In this document: piece by piece, positions 21,180-27,572 of the stretch
Position numbering within the stretch: the first letter of the stretch is position 1
Layout: every line of letters begins with the position of its first letter
Virus record (IMG/VR): IMGVR_UViG_3300030329_003112
Coordinates: 1-33,068 of that record
Direction: 5' to 3' (one strand)
Length of the DNA stretch: 33,068 bases
Origin: a virus
The notes under the pieces: model-generated
Databases searched by the model: none
Told to the model about the DNA's origin: nothing
The model's input: the letters and a program-made list of their open reading frames with translations, nothing else
Position numbers and translations under genes: made by a program

Positions 21180-21830
21180 ATGGCAATGAGCCAAACAATC
21201 GAAGGTGTAATCGAAGAGATATTGACAGAGATAAATGGTGACGATGAGGTCTATGACAGGATTCACAAACTGGAAGTAGACACAGTGAAATGGGAGGGTG
21301 ATGTTGCAAAGGTAACAGTGGATTGTCCAGACATTGGATTATATCCAACCAGTCTGTTTTTGAGTGCAGAGCAGTCAGCTAAGTTAAGAGACCCTAAAGA
21401 CAAGAATCAGGTTTATGAGATAGTACTTGCTTTGGGCAAGCTTAAGCAGGGCAAATCAGGCGACAATGCTTATGACTACTGGTATCAGTGCAAATCATTT
21501 GAAGGAGTGGTGAATGACAGGATAAGGAGCATGAGTCCTTCACAGGTTTCTGCTACCCCTGTTACCCCTGTTACTCCACAGGTGAGTGAAGTTTCATCCA
21601 CCAGTGCAGGCGACAAAAAGCAGAAAGAGATAAATCTTGGTCAGGCTTGGAATCTAGCCAGTGTGTGGTTGGAGAAAAGAGTGTATCAGGGTGAAGATGG
21701 TGCAGAAAGCTTCATGAATTTTGCAAATGATTCCCAAAGAAATGAAGGACTTGCTGAAGAGATGAAACTTTTTGCAGTTGCCATTTATAATCAGATGCAG
21801 AAAGCGAGGGAAGAAGTTGGACTCATTTAA
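21180..21830 (+). CDS. Unknown protein of the replication operon
   Basis: A 216-residue protein if it starts at ATG 21180 (MAMSQTIEGVIEEILTEING), chosen because AGAGGTAAAAACA precedes it. An upstream in-frame ATG at 21108 would add 24 residues but has no ribosome site. Residues 25-110 (VKWEGDVAKVTVDCPDIGLY) are beta-rich and could be an OB-like fold. A Pro/Thr/Ser linker (ATPVTPVTPQVSEVSSTS) leads to a helical C-terminal domain. Location next to the initiator gene makes a single-strand-binding or recombination accessory role possible, but this is not established by motif. Confidence 0.65.
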   Translation: MAMSQTIEGVIEEILTEINGDDEVYDRIHKLEVDTVKWEGDVAKVTVDCPDIGLYPTSLFLSAEQSAKLRDPKDKNQVYEIVLALGKLKQGKSGDNAYDYWYQCKSFEGVVNDRIRSMSPSQVSATPVTPVTPQVSEVSSTSAGDKKQKEINLGQAWNLASVWLEKRVYQGEDGAESFMNFANDSQRNEGLAEEMKLFAVAIYNQMQKAREEVGLI

Positions 21831-22131
21831 AGATGTAGCAGTAGTCAGAATGCCTAAAGACGAGCTTATAGGGAAGCCTCCTAGAGAGGTTATCCCTATA
21901 GGCAATGTAGAGTTCATTGCTTTGTTAGACTGTAATTCCTGCGAGGCTAATGGCGACAACAGAGGCAAGAAACTGAATGCAGTTACCAAAGAATGGAAAA
22001 CCTGTACTCTTTGTGGAGGAGAGAGGAAAATAGAGTACTTTCTCCCTGCAATCAAGGTTTTGGATGTCTACAAGGAAATAAGGATGCTTATGAACAGATT
22101 CACTAAAGAATTAAGGATAAGGTTCAACTGA
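21817..22131 (+). CDS. Zinc-ribbon protein of the replication operon
   Basis: A 104-residue protein from a TTG start at 21817 (preceded by GAGGGAAGAAG), overlapping the previous gene by 14 bases. An ATG at 21850 is an alternative. It contains two Cys-x-x-Cys pairs, LLDCNSCEANG and TCTLCGGERK, about 22 residues apart, which would bind one zinc ion. The rest is helical and basic at the C-terminus (MLMNRFTKELRIRF). Its stop overlaps the initiator's ATG by one base. A role in replication or transcription is likely from context. Confidence 0.68.
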   Translation: MDSFKDVAVVRMPKDELIGKPPREVIPIGNVEFIALLDCNSCEANGDNRGKKLNAVTKEWKTCTLCGGERKIEYFLPAIKVLDVYKEIRMLMNRFTKELRIRFN

Positions 22132-22928
22132 TGAATTTTCAGACTCTGGCATGGGGATATAACATCCTTCCACATATCATAGGAGGCAGTAGCTCAAAAC
22201 TACTGTTCTCCTATATGTGCATGATGGCAGATGCTGAGAATCAGGTCAGGCTTGAATCCAAGTCTCTGGGCTTGTTGCTCAGTCTATCGAAATCAACTAT
22301 GTCCAGAGCATTGAATTCTTTAGAGAATCAGGGAATTATAAGCAAGGTGAAAAGAGGCAATAAGCATACAGAATCAACATATGTTGTAAATTCTCAAAGT
22401 GTCAAAATGACACCTAGACAGGAAGGTCAAAGTGTCAAAATGAGTCTTTTAGAATATGATGCCTTGTTTCAAGGTGTCAAAATGACACTTATAAAACCAC
22501 CTGTGAAAGAAAAAGAAGAAAGAAAACCTTTAGAAAAGAAAGAAGAAAAAGAAAAAGAAAAGAAAGATATAAAAGAAAAGACTTATAAGAATAAGTCCAA
22601 AAGAAAAAAGAAAGAAGATTTGCCAAAGTGGTGTCAGGTGTTACTCAGGGATGATAGGTTAAAGATAGAGTCTGTCACTCCTGATTGGATTGAAAGGATT
22701 GAGACCACTTACGCAGATAAGGATTTACTTCTTGAGGCTGAGAATTGTGTTGACTGGATATCCAATAAGCCTGAAGCAAAGAGTGTGAAGGCAACCTTCA
22801 ATACATGGCTTAGTTATGAGAAGAGGTGGGGTAAGGGTGCAAATCCAAAGCAAAGCACCTTTAATGCCCATTCTGGTGGTAATATGGCTAGTATATTAGA
22901 GTTTGCTAACCAGAGAAAAAGAAGGTAG
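22131..22928 (+). CDS. Winged-helix replication initiator with internal iterons
   Basis: A 265-residue protein. Residues 20-85 form a winged helix (SKLLFSYMCMMADAENQVRL; LGLLLSLSKSTMSRALNSLE; GIISKVKRG), the usual DNA-binding part of phage O-type initiators. Residues 88-122 are encoded by three iteron-like repeats (QSVKMT, QSVKMS, QGVKMT). Residues 125-165 are Lys/Glu-rich and highly charged. The C-terminal 100 residues (SVTPDWIERIETTYADKDLL onward) are helical and could contact the helicase loader, whose gene follows. As in lambda, the origin probably lies within this gene. Confidence 0.75.
   Translation: MNFQTLAWGYNILPHIIGGSSSKLLFSYMCMMADAENQVRLESKSLGLLLSLSKSTMSRALNSLENQGIISKVKRGNKHTESTYVVNSQSVKMTPRQEGQSVKMSLLEYDALFQGVKMTLIKPPVKEKEERKPLEKKEEKEKEKKDIKEKTYKNKSKRKKKEDLPKWCQVLLRDDRLKIESVTPDWIERIETTYADKDLLLEAENCVDWISNKPEAKSVKATFNTWLSYEKRWGKGANPKQSTFNAHSGGNMASILEFANQRKRR
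22395..22618. other. Predicted replication origin: three iterons and an A-rich strand
   Basis: Near-identical 19-bp repeats lie at 22395-22413, 22428-22446 and 22470-22488, 33 and 42 bp apart (about three and four helical turns). Each contains GTGTCAAAATGA, and copies 1 and 3 are palindromic (GTGTCA-AAA-TGACAC). A strongly purine- and A-rich stretch (about 22505-22618) follows directly and would melt easily. Iterons in an initiator gene beside an AT-rich zone match the lambda origin layout. Function is inferred. Confidence 0.72.
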
Positions 22929-22949
22929 TTAATTTTAAGGAGTTTAGTT

Positions 22950-23744
22950 ATGAGGGAATTAAGAAGTTTATTTAGACCATTATCAACACCATTACCTGAT
23001 GAAAGTCAGTGTAGCAAATGCAAGTATTTTGACATTAATCATCCAGAGGTGATTCAGATTATCAAGGAGAATTACCCTATAACCTACGATAGTGTACTAT
23101 ATCAGTCCAAGTGTAGGTGTGATGATAGGTACAGTGCTGAAGCAATCAAGACAAGAGAGCTTTGGGCAAATTCCAATATCCCTAACAGAGCTTATACTGA
23201 CAAAGTAAAGACATTCATGAATTTTAAGCAGGTCGAAGGAACTGAAGAATCACTTGAAAAGTGCAGGACTTTTACAAGAAGGTCAGGTAGCAGAATATTA
23301 TCTCTGGTTGGTACTTATGGAAGTGGTAAATCTCATCTGTTAGAGGCAGTGGCTAGAGAGTGGATTCATGATGGTTATTCAGTGAGATATGAGTATGTGC
23401 CATCCCTGCTCAATGAACTCAGGTCTACCCAGACCAGTGAAGAGGGCAATGGTAGCCTCTGGAGCAAGTTGCAGGAAAGATTCAAGGCAAGTCTGCTCAT
23501 ACTGGATGATTTGGGTCAGGAGAACCCAACAGAGTGGACAAGAAAGACCTTAACTGAGATAGTAGACGAAAGAGTCAGGTCAAATGGATGGTTGCTCTGT
23601 GCTACCAATTACACAGAAGAGCAACTCAGGGAAAGGGTTGATGAGAGGTTTGTCAGCAGACTGTTTGAAAGAGGCGATTATTCCATCATGACCTGTGGTA
23701 CTTATTTTGGAGAAGAATGGAAGGAACTGGTGAACAATGGCTAA
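22950..23744 (+). CDS. DnaC-like AAA+ helicase loader
   Basis: A 264-residue protein with Walker A GTYGSGKSH at about residue 121 and Walker B LLILDDLG at about residue 182, followed by sensor-like LLCATNY and an arginine-containing RLFERGDY. The N-terminal 60 residues hold four Cys (CSKCKYF and CRCDD), a likely zinc site. This is the form of DnaC/IstB-type loaders that place the replicative helicase. No helicase gene is visible, so it probably recruits the host's DnaB. The ribosome site AAGGAGTTTAGTT is the same extended form used by reverse-strand genes. Confidence 0.88.
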   Translation: MRELRSLFRPLSTPLPDESQCSKCKYFDINHPEVIQIIKENYPITYDSVLYQSKCRCDDRYSAEAIKTRELWANSNIPNRAYTDKVKTFMNFKQVEGTEESLEKCRTFTRRSGSRILSLVGTYGSGKSHLLEAVAREWIHDGYSVRYEYVPSLLNELRSTQTSEEGNGSLWSKLQERFKASLLILDDLGQENPTEWTRKTLTEIVDERVRSNGWLLCATNYTEEQLRERVDERFVSRLFERGDYSIMTCGTYFGEEWKELVNNG

Positions 23745-24108
23745 AGAATTTGACTATTGGGGTAATGTGCAGAAATTGGCTAAAAAATATAAATTTGAGC
23801 TTGATACCATAGATGGAATTCCTTTGTATAAGACTGAAAAGGAGTTTACTAATGCAGTCAGGGAACTTGCTTTATTAAATGGGTGGCTTTATTACCACAC
23901 ATATGACTCAAGGAGGAGCGATAGAGGCTTCCCTGACTGTGTTTTTGTTAAAGATGGAAGGGTTATCTTTGCTGAGTTGAAAGTACCCAGAGGAAAGCTG
24001 TCTGCATATCAAAAAGAATGGCTCACTGAGCTGAATGAGGTAAGTGGAGTCGAGGTCTATCTCTGGTTTCCAAAAGATTGGGATGAGATAGAGGTGGTGC
24101 TTGGATGA
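23737..24108 (+). CDS. VRR-NUC family nuclease
   Basis: A 123-residue protein with the VRR-NUC signature: an N-terminal EKEFTNAVRELALLNGW, then SDRGFPDCVFVKDGRV with the catalytic Asp, IFAELKV with Glu and Lys (E-x-K), and a downstream Gln in LSAYQKEW. These are the conserved residues of this PD-(D/E)XK-type family. It could resolve recombination intermediates before packaging or process replication forks. It overlaps the loader gene by 8 bases and the next gene by 4. Small size is typical for phage members. Confidence 0.85.
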   Translation: MAKEFDYWGNVQKLAKKYKFELDTIDGIPLYKTEKEFTNAVRELALLNGWLYYHTYDSRRSDRGFPDCVFVKDGRVIFAELKVPRGKLSAYQKEWLTELNEVSGVEVYLWFPKDWDEIEVVLG

Positions 24109-24461
24109 AGAGCAAGGTCGCTGAAAATCTACTTAAAGAGATTGAGCAGTTCGCAGGAGATGACCCTGTTAAATGGCAAAAATTCTACGAGAGATTCCAT
24201 AGAAACTACAAGGCTTCAACAGAATGGACTGGCTATGATTACATGGTGGCTTGGCTCAATGCAAAGGTCAGTCTGTGGAAAGCACTCAAGGCAAGTAAAA
24301 AGACAGCTTTTGTGCAGGCAGACATCAATGCTTATTCCTCCATAGAGGCTTATAACAGAACCATGTTGATTGAACATGAGTCTAAAGCAGACTTTCCTCC
24401 CCTAGCTGACAAGAATGTCATGGAGAAGATAATCAGATGGAGGCAGAGTCAAAAGAAATGA
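24105..24461 (+). CDS. Unknown helical protein of the replication and packaging operon
   Basis: A 118-residue helical protein with several Trp (KWQKFYERFHRNYKAST; GYDYMVAWLNAKVSLWKALK). It begins in an ATGA overlap with the VRR-NUC gene and ends in an ATGA overlap with the next gene, so it is tightly coupled. No family recognised. The aromatic and basic helices would suit a DNA- or protein-binding accessory factor. Confidence 0.65.
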   Translation: MKSKVAENLLKEIEQFAGDDPVKWQKFYERFHRNYKASTEWTGYDYMVAWLNAKVSLWKALKASKKTAFVQADINAYSSIEAYNRTMLIEHESKADFPPLADKNVMEKIIRWRQSQKK

Positions 24462-24733
24462 CCTTTCCTCAATCTGGAGATAATTGGGCAAAACAGAGAA
24501 AGGCGAATATTGGTGATAAGGTCGTTTTTAGTGGCAGAAAAAACAAACCCTCCCAGAGTGGCATATTTGTGAAACAGCACCTGAATCATCGAGGAAGTGT
24601 TCTTTCACACAAGGCAAGAATGGCAAATACTGGATTGTCAATGAGGCATTACTATTTGCTAAAATGTGATGACTGTGTTGGTTCAGACCCAGATTGGGTT
24701 ATGTCTCAATTATTTGACAAAACGAACATATAG
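24458..24733 (+). CDS. Unknown small protein before the terminase genes
   Basis: A 91-residue protein if the ATG at 24458 in the ATGA overlap is used (MTFPQSGDNWAKQRKANIGD). An in-frame ATG at 24437 would add seven residues. It is basic in the middle (RKNKPSQSGIFVKQHLNHRG) with a CDDC pair near residue 71 (LLKCDDCVG) that could contribute to metal binding. It lies directly before the terminase small subunit, where phages often encode small packaging or HNH proteins, but the HNH residues are not visible. Function unknown. Confidence 0.6.
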   Translation: MTFPQSGDNWAKQRKANIGDKVVFSGRKNKPSQSGIFVKQHLNHRGSVLSHKARMANTGLSMRHYYLLKCDDCVGSDPDWVMSQLFDKTNI

Positions 24734-24780
24734 ATAAGAAACTATAGAGGCAATAAGGCAAAAAAGGGTAATAAGGCATT

Positions 24781-25251
24781 ATGGGTAGACCTAGAGGAAC
24801 AAAGACCAAGAATCCAGAGCAGAGAATGAAGCAAAGGATGAAGATGATGCAGTTGAGACTAGATGGTTATTCCTATCAGGCTATAGCTGACATGAACAAG
24901 ACAGCGAAGTCTGTGGCATTCAAGGAAGTCCAGAAAGCACTTGTTGAAATGGCAGAAGAATATTCACAAGAAGCAGAGAAACTAAGGGCAATGCAGATGA
25001 TTAGATATGAGAAGCTCTTAGGAGTGTATTTCCCAGATGCTATGAGTGGAGATAGAGAGAGTGCTAATCTGGCATTATCAGTGATGTCTCATATGAACAA
25101 AATCAATGGCTTAGAACAGAAGGCAATAGATATAGAGCAGAAGATAGTTGATTTCACCTTTAACATAGAAAGGGCAGATGTTGGCAACCTACCAAATAAC
25201 ATACAAGCCTCCTTACCTGTATCAGAAGCAGAAGGAAGCAATATTCAGTGA
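24781..25251 (+). CDS. terS: Terminase small subunit
   Basis: A 156-residue protein directly upstream of and overlapping the large subunit by 74 bases. The N-terminal half (MGRPRGTKTKNPEQRMKQRM; RLDGYSYQAIADMNKTAK) is basic with a helix-turn-helix like that of TerS DNA-binding domains, and the middle helices (VQKALVEMAEEYSQEAEKL) suit oligomerisation. The C-terminal tail would contact TerL. TerS recognises the packaging site on viral DNA. The position is the main support for the call. Confidence 0.75.
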   Translation: MGRPRGTKTKNPEQRMKQRMKMMQLRLDGYSYQAIADMNKTAKSVAFKEVQKALVEMAEEYSQEAEKLRAMQMIRYEKLLGVYFPDAMSGDRESANLALSVMSHMNKINGLEQKAIDIEQKIVDFTFNIERADVGNLPNNIQASLPVSEAEGSNIQ

Positions 25252-26368
25252 AGCTAGATATTCAATAATAGAAGGAGCTACAAAGTCTGGAAAGACAGTA
25301 GCCTGCTTATCTTGGATACTAGAGCAAGCTGTGTTAGGCACAGCAGGTCAGAACTTCTGGTGGATAGCACCAGTATATCCTCAAGCCAAGATAGCCTATA
25401 GAAGGTTAAAGAGGGCAGTCACACAGAGGCTATATCAGTCCAATGAAGCAGAGCTAACCATCACCCTGAGAAATGGTGCTGTAATTGGCTTTAAATCAGC
25501 AGAGAAGCCAGACAACCTATATGGTGAGGATGTCTATGGAGCAGTGCTAGATGAAGCAACCAGAATGAGAGAAGAATCATGGTTTGCAATCAGGTCTACA
25601 TTAACAGCTACTCAAGGCAAGGTCAGGATAATAGGTAATGTCAAGGGCAGAAGGAATTGGGCATATCGACTGGCAAGACAGGCAGAATCAGGAGGCATCG
25701 ACTGGCATTATTCTAAGCTGACAGCTTGGGATGCAGTAGATGCAGGGATTGTATCAAGAGGAGAGATAGAAGATGCACAGAACATTCTGCCTAGCCATAT
25801 CTTCAAAGAGCTGTATCTAGCAGAAGCAAGTGATGATGGTGGCAATCCATTTGGAGTAGATGCCATAGAAGCCTGTGTCAAAGAGATGTCTGCTAGGAAA
25901 CCACTCTATTGGGGAATAGACCTAGCTAAAAGCCAAGATTATACAGTTATAGTTGGGATAGACGATGAAGGCTCTCTGGCATACTTCGATAGATTCCAGA
26001 GGTCATGGGAACTAACAGAGAGAATCATAACAAAGACCCTCAATGGAGAGACCTGCTATGTTGACTCAACTGGAGTAGGAGACCCTATAGTTGAGAGGCT
26101 ACAGAAAAGTCTGTCTAATTTTCATGGATACAAGTTCTCCAGTTCCAGTAAGCAGAGACTCATGGAAGGGCTACAGCTAGCCATCCATAACAGGGAAATA
26201 GGATATCCTAAAGGAACACTGCTTAATGAGCTGTTGTCCTTTGAATACCAGTGGACTAGAACAGGTGCTACCTACTCTGCTCCAGAAGGATTGCATGATG
26301 ATTGTGTCATGGCTCTCGCTCTGGCTGTATATGCCAAAGATAACAGGGTTGGATTAGGAGTCTGGTAA
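25178..26368 (+). CDS. terL: Terminase large subunit
   Basis: A 396-residue protein, short for the family. ATPase motifs: Walker A EGATKSGKT at about residue 33, Walker B AVLDEATRM at about residue 122, and a coupling-type motif IIGNVKGRRNW. Nuclease motifs: YWGIDLAKSQDYTV with the first Asp, CYVDSTGVGD with the second, and LHDDCVMALALAV with the terminal Asp pair. These are the residues that bind metal in TerL RNase-H-like nucleases. It packages viral DNA into the prohead through the portal. Its ATG lies within the TerS frame, and the stop overlaps the next gene by one base. Confidence 0.93.
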   Translation: MLATYQITYKPPYLYQKQKEAIFSEARYSIIEGATKSGKTVACLSWILEQAVLGTAGQNFWWIAPVYPQAKIAYRRLKRAVTQRLYQSNEAELTITLRNGAVIGFKSAEKPDNLYGEDVYGAVLDEATRMREESWFAIRSTLTATQGKVRIIGNVKGRRNWAYRLARQAESGGIDWHYSKLTAWDAVDAGIVSRGEIEDAQNILPSHIFKELYLAEASDDGGNPFGVDAIEACVKEMSARKPLYWGIDLAKSQDYTVIVGIDDEGSLAYFDRFQRSWELTERIITKTLNGETCYVDSTGVGDPIVERLQKSLSNFHGYKFSSSSKQRLMEGLQLAIHNREIGYPKGTLLNELLSFEYQWTRTGATYSAPEGLHDDCVMALALAVYAKDNRVGLGVW

Positions 26369-26505
26369 TGTCTAAAGATAAGCCACTCAGATGCTGTCGC
26401 TGTAACGCTCTATTAGCAGAGAAAGCACCTATTGGAACAAAGATAAGGTGTAGGAGATGCAAGGAAGTGAACGAGGTCTATACAACAAAAAACCCCTCTG
26501 TTTAA
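26368..26505 (+). CDS. Com-like small zinc-ribbon protein
   Basis: A 45-residue protein beginning in the TAATG overlap with the terminase stop. It has two CxxC-type pairs, LRCCRCNALLAE and RCRRCKEVNE, with the GTKI spacing of Com/Mu-type zinc ribbons, which in Mu bind mRNA to activate translation of a DNA-modification gene. This genome does encode a methyltransferase, so a similar RNA-binding role is possible, but it is inference. The end of the gene forms one arm of the following terminator. Confidence 0.68.
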   Translation: MSKDKPLRCCRCNALLAEKAPIGTKIRCRRCKEVNEVYTTKNPSV

Positions 26506-26514
26506 GGAGGGGTT
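26491..26514. terminator. Bidirectional intrinsic terminator
   Basis: AACCCCTC (26491-26498) pairs with GAGGGGTT (26507-26514). On the plus strand CTTT follows, and on the minus strand a run of six T follows. The stop codon of the 26368-26505 gene lies in the loop. It ends the forward replication and packaging operon and the convergent 26546-26848 transcript. Confidence 0.82.
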
Positions 26515-26545
26515 CTTTGCTATAGGAGAGACTTATTTAGTTACT

Positions 26546-26848
26546 TTATCTGTTGCCTGTAAAGTTATCCTTATTACCTATAGACCTTGCACAAGGGAAA
26601 ACATAGAAAAATTGTTCTGCCTCCCAACTACCTTTTACCATAATTGGGTCGCCATTCGCTTTGTTATCTTCGTTCAACCATTCGATTTCTTTTGTTAGTG
26701 CTTCATCTACACTAGAAAATATCTCTGGATGCACAAATCCACCTGTCTCCCAACAATTGCGAGCTATATCTTTGCATCCTTGTTTGTGAATGCTCATGTA
26801 TGCACTTGAGACTATTGAGTGAGATATGACTACTACTTTCTCTTCCAT
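26546..26848 (-). CDS. Unknown protein, second gene of the small reverse unit
   Basis: A 100-residue protein starting at ATG 26848 (MEEKVVVISHSIVSSAYMSI), which has AAAAGGAGTTTAGGAACA before it. An in-frame ATG 45 nt upstream lies inside RNA element E4 and has no ribosome site. It has a mixed alpha-beta composition with HKQGCKDIARNCWE and many aromatic residues (WEAEQFFYVFPCARS). It is preceded by RNA element E4 and followed by the terminator at 26491-26514. Function unknown. Confidence 0.7.
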   Translation of the reverse strand: MEEKVVVISHSIVSSAYMSIHKQGCKDIARNCWETGGFVHPEIFSSVDEALTKEIEWLNEDNKANGDPIMVKGSWEAEQFFYVFPCARSIGNKDNFTGNR

Positions 26849-26866
26849 TGTTCCTAAACTCCTTTT

Positions 26867-26932
26867 AAGGTGGTGTTGATTTAGTTGAACCACCTTGTGG
26901 AGGCAATCCCTCCACAGGGTGATTAAACCCTG
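26867..26932 (-). ncRNA. Three-hairpin intergenic RNA element, copy E4
   Basis: On the reverse strand: hairpin 1 pairs 26927-26932 with 26915-26920 (loop TTAATC). Hairpin 2 pairs 26909-26916 with 26896-26903, 8 bp. Hairpin 3 pairs AAGGTGGT (26889-26896 read in reverse) with ACCACCTT (26867-26874) around a 14-nt loop. It begins 6 nt after the stop of the 26939-27286 gene and ends 18 nt before the 26848 start. This copy stands outside the main reverse operon. Confidence 0.85.
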
Positions 26933-26938
26933 CGACCT

Positions 26939-27286
26939 TTAAATCTCCATTCGCTCACCATTCAATAAGATTGTGACCCATGTGAATCTTGGTGTCTGAT
27001 TAGGTTTCAGTTGACCATCATGAGTAAAAGCTGAGTCATTCCATTCTTCATCAGCGGCTACATAATCTTTTTTAATCAGGTCAGCAAAGTGACCCTTCTC
27101 TTCTTTACTCATTTTGAAAGTACATGGGGAATTATTATATTGTTCAAAGTTTTGGTCATTAAATAACTTCTTTAATAAATCTTTTGAACCTTCTGAAAGG
27201 TCTGATGTGTTATCAACTAACTCGAAATACTCTTCCCTCTGTGGGTAATCGTAATTGCTAACTCTTGTTTCATTTATTGTTATCAT
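26939..27286 (-). CDS. Unknown acidic protein, first gene of the small reverse unit
   Basis: A 115-residue protein starting at ATG 27286 (MITINETRVSNYDYPQREEY) behind CAGGAGTTTAGAA. The in-frame upstream extension would overlap the promoter and is not used. It is acidic, with two helical parts (SEGSKDLLKKLFNDQNF; SKEEKGHFADLIKKDY) and a beta-rich C-terminus (RFTWVTILLNGERM). It is transcribed from promoter 27318-27356. As in the other modules it is the first gene before a three-hairpin RNA. Function unknown. Confidence 0.7.
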   Translation of the reverse strand: MITINETRVSNYDYPQREEYFELVDNTSDLSEGSKDLLKKLFNDQNFEQYNNSPCTFKMSKEEKGHFADLIKKDYVAADEEWNDSAFTHDGQLKPNQTPRFTWVTILLNGERMEI

Positions 27287-27317
27287 TTCTAAACTCCTGT
27301 GTTTATAAGTTATACCC

Positions 27318-27356
27318 ATATTACCATAACCAGAGCATATGTCAACTATGTAAACA
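27318..27356 (-). promoter_or_regulatory. Reverse promoter with phased TGTTKA operator (copy 6)
   Basis: -35 TTGACA (27340-27345), 16-bp spacer, -10 TAATAT (27318-27323), on the reverse strand, with TGTTTACAT then AGTTGACA in 9-bp phase (27341-27356). It lies back to back with the structural operon promoter about 60 bp away, so one regulator bound here could affect both. Confidence 0.75.
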
Positions 27357-27411
27357 AAGATATGCATAAATAACTAATAAAAACAGCAAAATAACAGTTT
27401 TTTTTGAGTCA

Positions 27412-27441
27412 TTGACTACTTTTGCTGTAGCATGGTAAGCT
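27412..27441 (+). promoter_or_regulatory. Candidate promoter of the structural operon
   Basis: TTGACT (27412-27417) followed after 18 bp by TAAGCT (27436-27441) with a TGG just before it, as in extended -10 promoters. The -10 is weak, so a phage activator may be needed. Portal gene start is 132 bp downstream. Confidence 0.45.
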
Positions 27442-27451
27442 TTTTAGGTCT

Positions 27452-27466
27452 ATCTAAACTCCTTTT
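27452..27466 (-). promoter_or_regulatory. Orphan AAGGAGTTTAG ribosome-site motif
   Basis: On the reverse strand AAGGAGTTTAGATA is present exactly as before eight reverse-strand genes, but no start codon follows at a usable distance (only a five-codon frame). It is flanked by a 6-bp inverted repeat GTCTAT/ATAGAC (27448-27453 and 27470-27475). It may be a remnant of a lost module or a protein-binding site rather than a translation signal. Confidence 0.4.
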
Positions 27467-27479
27467 TTTATAGACATAT

Positions 27480-27530
27480 AGTTTAATGGTGAGGCTGTAT
27501 CCTCCCAGATTAGTGCCTCACTGTTAGACT
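27480..27530 (+). promoter_or_regulatory. Long hairpin in the leader of the structural operon
   Basis: Bases 27480-27495 pair with 27515-27530 over 16 bp, including three G-U wobbles that exist only in plus-strand RNA. The 19-nt loop contains CCTCCC, which is complementary to purine-rich ribosome sites, including the AGAGG before the portal start. It lies between the candidate promoter and the portal gene and could control structural gene expression. Confidence 0.6.
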
Positions 27531-27572
27531 CCAGTGGTCAAGCTGATGTACCCAAACAGCAAAGAGGTGTAT

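Noticed and set aside
27472-27545. tRNA-like stretch (TAGTTTAATGGT looks like a D loop)
   Set aside because: No matching D-stem, anticodon arm or T-loop TTCRA can be placed. The bases form a single long hairpin instead.
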